From CADEDV01 sp036374495 (GTDB taxonomy: Bacteria; Bacteroidota; Bacteroidia; Chitinophagales; Chitinophagaceae): a stretch of DNA of 8,155 nucleotides. Under the pieces are notes generated by a model. That model was not told the DNA's origin. It made no database searches and saw nothing but the letters and a program-made list of their open reading frames with translations. The translations under genes were made by a program, and so were the position numbers. The stretch is taken from contig CBFGYO010000168.1 of assembly GCA_965652975.1 (NCBI GenBank), positions 1 to 8,155 on the forward strand, read 5' to 3'. Below are positions 6,053 to 8,155 of the stretch, piece after piece (positions within the stretch are counted from its first letter, which is position 1; each line of letters opens with the position of its first letter).

Positions 6053-7321
6053 TTGGGTATTTTCTTTTATAACATATTCCTTTTTTTATTTCGCGTTGGC
6101 ATTCAAGTGTTGGCACTTTTTGATGGCAAGGCGAGGAAATGGGTGAATGGACGAAAGGATATCTTCTCCAGGCTCAGGCAGGCAATCCCCGAAAACCAGC
6201 CACTCATCTGGATACACTGTGCTTCACTGGGTGAGTTTGAACAGGGCCGTCCTATTATGGAACGGCTGAAAATGGATTACCCTGGCTATAAATTGCTGCT
6301 CACATTTTTTTCACCATCGGGTTTTGAAGTGAGAAAGGATTATGGGGGAGCAGACTGGGTGTTTTATCTACCAATGGATAGTGCGCGCAATGCCAAAAAA
6401 TTTCTTGAAATCACACGCCCAACTTTAGTCATTTTTGTAAAATATGAGTTCTGGTATTACTACCTTAAAAAGATAAAATACCGTGATATCCCTTTATTAC
6501 TTGTCTCCGCCCTATTCAGGAAAGACATGTCGTTTTTTAAATGGTATGGAGGCCTGCAAAGAAAGATCCTTTCACGGTTTGATCATCTCTTCGTACAAAA
6601 CACAGCATCCAAACAATTAATTGATAATATCGGCCTTGGACATATATGCAGTGTTTCTGGCGATACCCGTTTCGACCGCGTGATTGAAATTGCCGATAAG
6701 TTTCAGCCTGTACCTGCGATTGAAAGGTTTATCAATGGGCAACCGAGCCTTGTTGCGGGCAGTACATGGCCCGAAGACGAAGCGGCATTACTCAGCGCCT
6801 TTTCGCAATTGCGAACACCCGGTCTCAAGCTCGTGATTGCTCCCCATGAAATACAACAAAAACGCATAGATACACTACGTACCCTGTTTCCCGGGGCCAT
6901 ACTTTTTTCTGAAGCAAACTCGAAAGATTTAACATTAGCCCGTGTGTTAATTATCGATAACTATGGCATGCTTTCACAAATCTATAGATATGGAACGCTT
7001 ACTTATGTCGGCGGCGGGCTAAAAAGCAAGGGTATACATAATGTGCTGGAAGCTGCGGTATTCAATAAAATCGTACTATTCGGACCGCATTATCAAAAGT
7101 ATTCAGAAGCTGTGGGACTGGTACAGGCAGGAGGTGGACTTGCATTTCACTCGGATGTAAACAATGGCGATATGCTGCGGGAACTGATCGATGCGCTGTT
7201 GAGTGACGAACGGGAATACAGGTTCAGAAGCAATGCTGCCGGTGAGTTTGTGCGTTCACAGAAGGGGGCTACGCAAAAGATTATGAATTATATTCAGGAA
7301 AAACGTCTCTTAACGAGATGA
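6053..7321 (+). CDS. waaA: 3-deoxy-D-manno-octulosonic acid (Kdo) transferase
   Basis: This 422-residue GT30 glycosyltransferase (WaaA/KdtA) adds Kdo from CMP-Kdo to lipid A precursor at the inner face of the inner membrane. A hydrophobic N-terminal stretch (residues 3-22) is the usual membrane anchor. HCASLGEFEQGRP holds the expected catalytic base E61. Other landmarks are KYEFWYYYL (130-138), GDTRFDRV (203-210), GSTWPEDE (236-243), APHE (263-266), GGGLKSKGIHNVLEAA (320-335) and FGPHYQKY (343-350) of the CMP-Kdo domain. The start is inferred to be TTG at 6053: an in-frame TAA lies at 6041-6043, no ATG or GTG lies between, and the first internal ATG (residue 69) would remove the anchor and catalytic residue. 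It is divergent from the sugar operon. Whether it adds one or more Kdo residues cannot be read from sequence. Confidence 0.92.
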   Translation: MGIFFYNIFLFLFRVGIQVLALFDGKARKWVNGRKDIFSRLRQAIPENQPLIWIHCASLGEFEQGRPIMERLKMDYPGYKLLLTFFSPSGFEVRKDYGGADWVFYLPMDSARNAKKFLEITRPTLVIFVKYEFWYYYLKKIKYRDIPLLLVSALFRKDMSFFKWYGGLQRKILSRFDHLFVQNTASKQLIDNIGLGHICSVSGDTRFDRVIEIADKFQPVPAIERFINGQPSLVAGSTWPEDEAALLSAFSQLRTPGLKLVIAPHEIQQKRIDTLRTLFPGAILFSEANSKDLTLARVLIIDNYGMLSQIYRYGTLTYVGGGLKSKGIHNVLEAAVFNKIVLFGPHYQKYSEAVGLVQAGGGLAFHSDVNNGDMLRELIDALLSDEREYRFRSNAAGEFVRSQKGATQKIMNYIQEKRLLTR

Positions 7322-7983
7322 TCAAAATGTTTTACGGTAGGGTTGTCGTTGCTCCAGCCCACTTTGATCTTTAGTTCGCGGCTTATCCAGTATTCGGCTT
7401 CAGGGTAAATGTTAAAGCTATTGATGGTTTTGATACTACGCTCGTACATGGCTTCGTCACCACGGAACAATTCATTGATAAATAAGAACCGGTCGTTGAT
7501 ACCTATAGCTTTACGTAAATCTTTTACAGGTGTTTCTTTCAGTATTTCTACCAGCTCGGTTTTGCCCTGTTTCAATTTATCGTTAAGCGATTCGGCAAGT
7601 ATTGCGGCATCGTTCACTTCTTTTTCACGGGGCTGGTGCGATAAGGTAGGTATCTCTGTCATCGGGTCAAAAACCATATCAAGCTGACCGTTTTTCTGTA
7701 CTACTGAAACGGTTCCTTCTTCTACAAGCAATGTTTCCTTTTCCTTAATGGCAGGCATTTCTTCATCAAGATCGATCGGTTGAGGGGCATATTGCTCGTA
7801 CTGAGCGGAGGACGCGGGAAGAACGACGGCCACTTTTGATGTGCCCAGGGTCTTGGCGCCATTGGCCTGGTGTTGGGCAAGTTCGTTTTGAAGCAACTGC
7901 ACAGTCATTTGCAACTGGGCGGGACTGGCCCGTTGCTCAAACTGTTCACGGAGCTTATTGATGAGGAGCTCTATTCGTTCCAT
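7294..7983 (-). CDS. Protein of unknown function, Bacteroidota-type
   Basis: I do not recognise a named domain in this 229-residue protein. It has three visible parts: an N-terminal amphipathic, Gln-rich helical stretch (about 1-42) that could form a coiled coil; an acidic, Pro-containing and probably disordered middle (about 50-125); and a compact C-terminal part (about 145-229) with LRKAIGINDRFLFINELFRG, then GDEAMYERSIKTINS and ending LVKRRFS. From memory, C-termini of this kind with the NDRF-F--ELF-GD pattern recur in uncharacterised Bacteroidota proteins. There is no signal peptide, membrane segment or obvious catalytic motif, so it is likely cytosolic. Its 3' end overlaps the end of waaA by 28 bases, tail to tail. 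It is a real gene rather than a shadow: it has an ordinary composition, is long, and covers a stretch where the other strand has no gene except in the last 28 bases. Confidence 0.75.
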   Translation of the reverse strand: MERIELLINKLREQFEQRASPAQLQMTVQLLQNELAQHQANGAKTLGTSKVAVVLPASSAQYEQYAPQPIDLDEEMPAIKEKETLLVEEGTVSVVQKNGQLDMVFDPMTEIPTLSHQPREKEVNDAAILAESLNDKLKQGKTELVEILKETPVKDLRKAIGINDRFLFINELFRGDEAMYERSIKTINSFNIYPEAEYWISRELKIKVGWSNDNPTVKHFDHLVKRRFS

Positions 7984-8030
7984 AATTTATCACAGATTAA
8001 GTTGGATTCAGACGATAATTAAAGGTTATG

Positions 8031-8062
8031 ACAACTTATGTATGTATTCCTTTTCTTTGCAA
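8031..8062 (-). promoter_or_regulatory. Weak candidate promoter of the unknown gene
   Basis: On the minus strand TTG (8062-8060) is followed after 21 bases by TAAGTTGT (8038-8031), a partial match to TAnnTTTG. It would start transcription about 40 bases before the ATG at 7983. The spacing is acceptable but the -7 match is poor. Nothing better was found between 7984 and 8155 on this strand. Confidence 0.22.
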
Positions 8063-8113
8063 TCCGGCAAGCGTTGACTAACCAGTAATTTCGGTCCTTT
8101 AAGTTACAAACTG

Positions 8114-8140
8114 TTTGCCAATTAAATTATTGTACTTTTT
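8114..8140 (+). promoter_or_regulatory. Candidate rightward promoter at the window edge
   Basis: TTTG (8114-8117) is followed after 15 bases by TACTTTTT (8133-8140), a near match to TAnnTTTG that runs on into TTG. The spacing is shorter than the usual 19-21. It would drive a plus-strand gene beyond the right edge, divergent from the unknown gene at 7294-7983. Confidence 0.25.
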
Positions 8141-8155
8141 TTGTGAATAAATCTT

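Noticed and set aside
1..8155. Mobile elements, CRISPR arrays, toxin-antitoxin or phage-defence genes
   Set aside because: No transposase, integrase, regular repeat array or defence domain was seen; gene order and composition look like a stable chromosomal polysaccharide locus.

Overview
The window looks like chromosomal DNA from a member of the Bacteroidota, probably close to Chitinophagaceae. This rests on promoters of the TTTG / TAnnTTTG type, A/T-rich leaders without clear Shine-Dalgarno sequences, the form of the tRNA-Gln gene, and the flavour of the proteins. It is an inference from sequence reading only; no search was run.

Layout. Positions 1-170 hold no convincing protein gene but contain nested inverted repeats that could fold into a structured RNA, followed by a strong GC-rich hairpin terminator. 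A tRNA-Gln(UUG) gene lies on the minus strand at 177-247 with a near-ideal promoter at 293-324. From 5788 down to 474, five tightly packed minus-strand genes form one apparent operon. In transcription order they encode a DegT/WbpE-type sugar aminotransferase, UDP-glucose 6-dehydrogenase (Ugd), UDP-glucuronate decarboxylase (UDP-xylose synthase), a TviB/WbpA-type UDP-HexNAc 6-dehydrogenase and the RmlC 3,5-epimerase. Gaps between them are 15, 4, 19 and 0 bases. A 264-base divergent intergenic region separates this operon from a plus-strand Kdo transferase gene (waaA/kdtA). The 3' end of waaA overlaps by 28 bases, tail to tail, a minus-strand gene for a conserved-looking protein of unknown function (7294-7983). 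The right edge (7984-8155) is non-coding.

How it fits together. All five operon products are soluble sugar-nucleotide enzymes. Ugd and the decarboxylase make a complete route from UDP-glucose to UDP-glucuronate to UDP-xylose. The TviB/WbpA-like dehydrogenase and the WbpE-like aminotransferase match two steps of a UDP-2,3-diamino-uronate type pathway, whose intervening 3-oxidase is not here. RmlC belongs to dTDP-rhamnose synthesis (or a related dTDP-deoxysugar), and its partners RmlA, RmlB and RmlD are also absent. The operon therefore looks like the precursor-supply end of a larger surface polysaccharide (LPS O-antigen or capsule) locus. The neighbouring Kdo transferase acts in LPS core assembly, which fits that setting.

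I see no mobile element, CRISPR array, phage gene or defence system. The genes are ordinary by family. The items most worth a second look are the possible structured RNA at the left edge, the missing pathway partners, and the unknown gene overlapping waaA.
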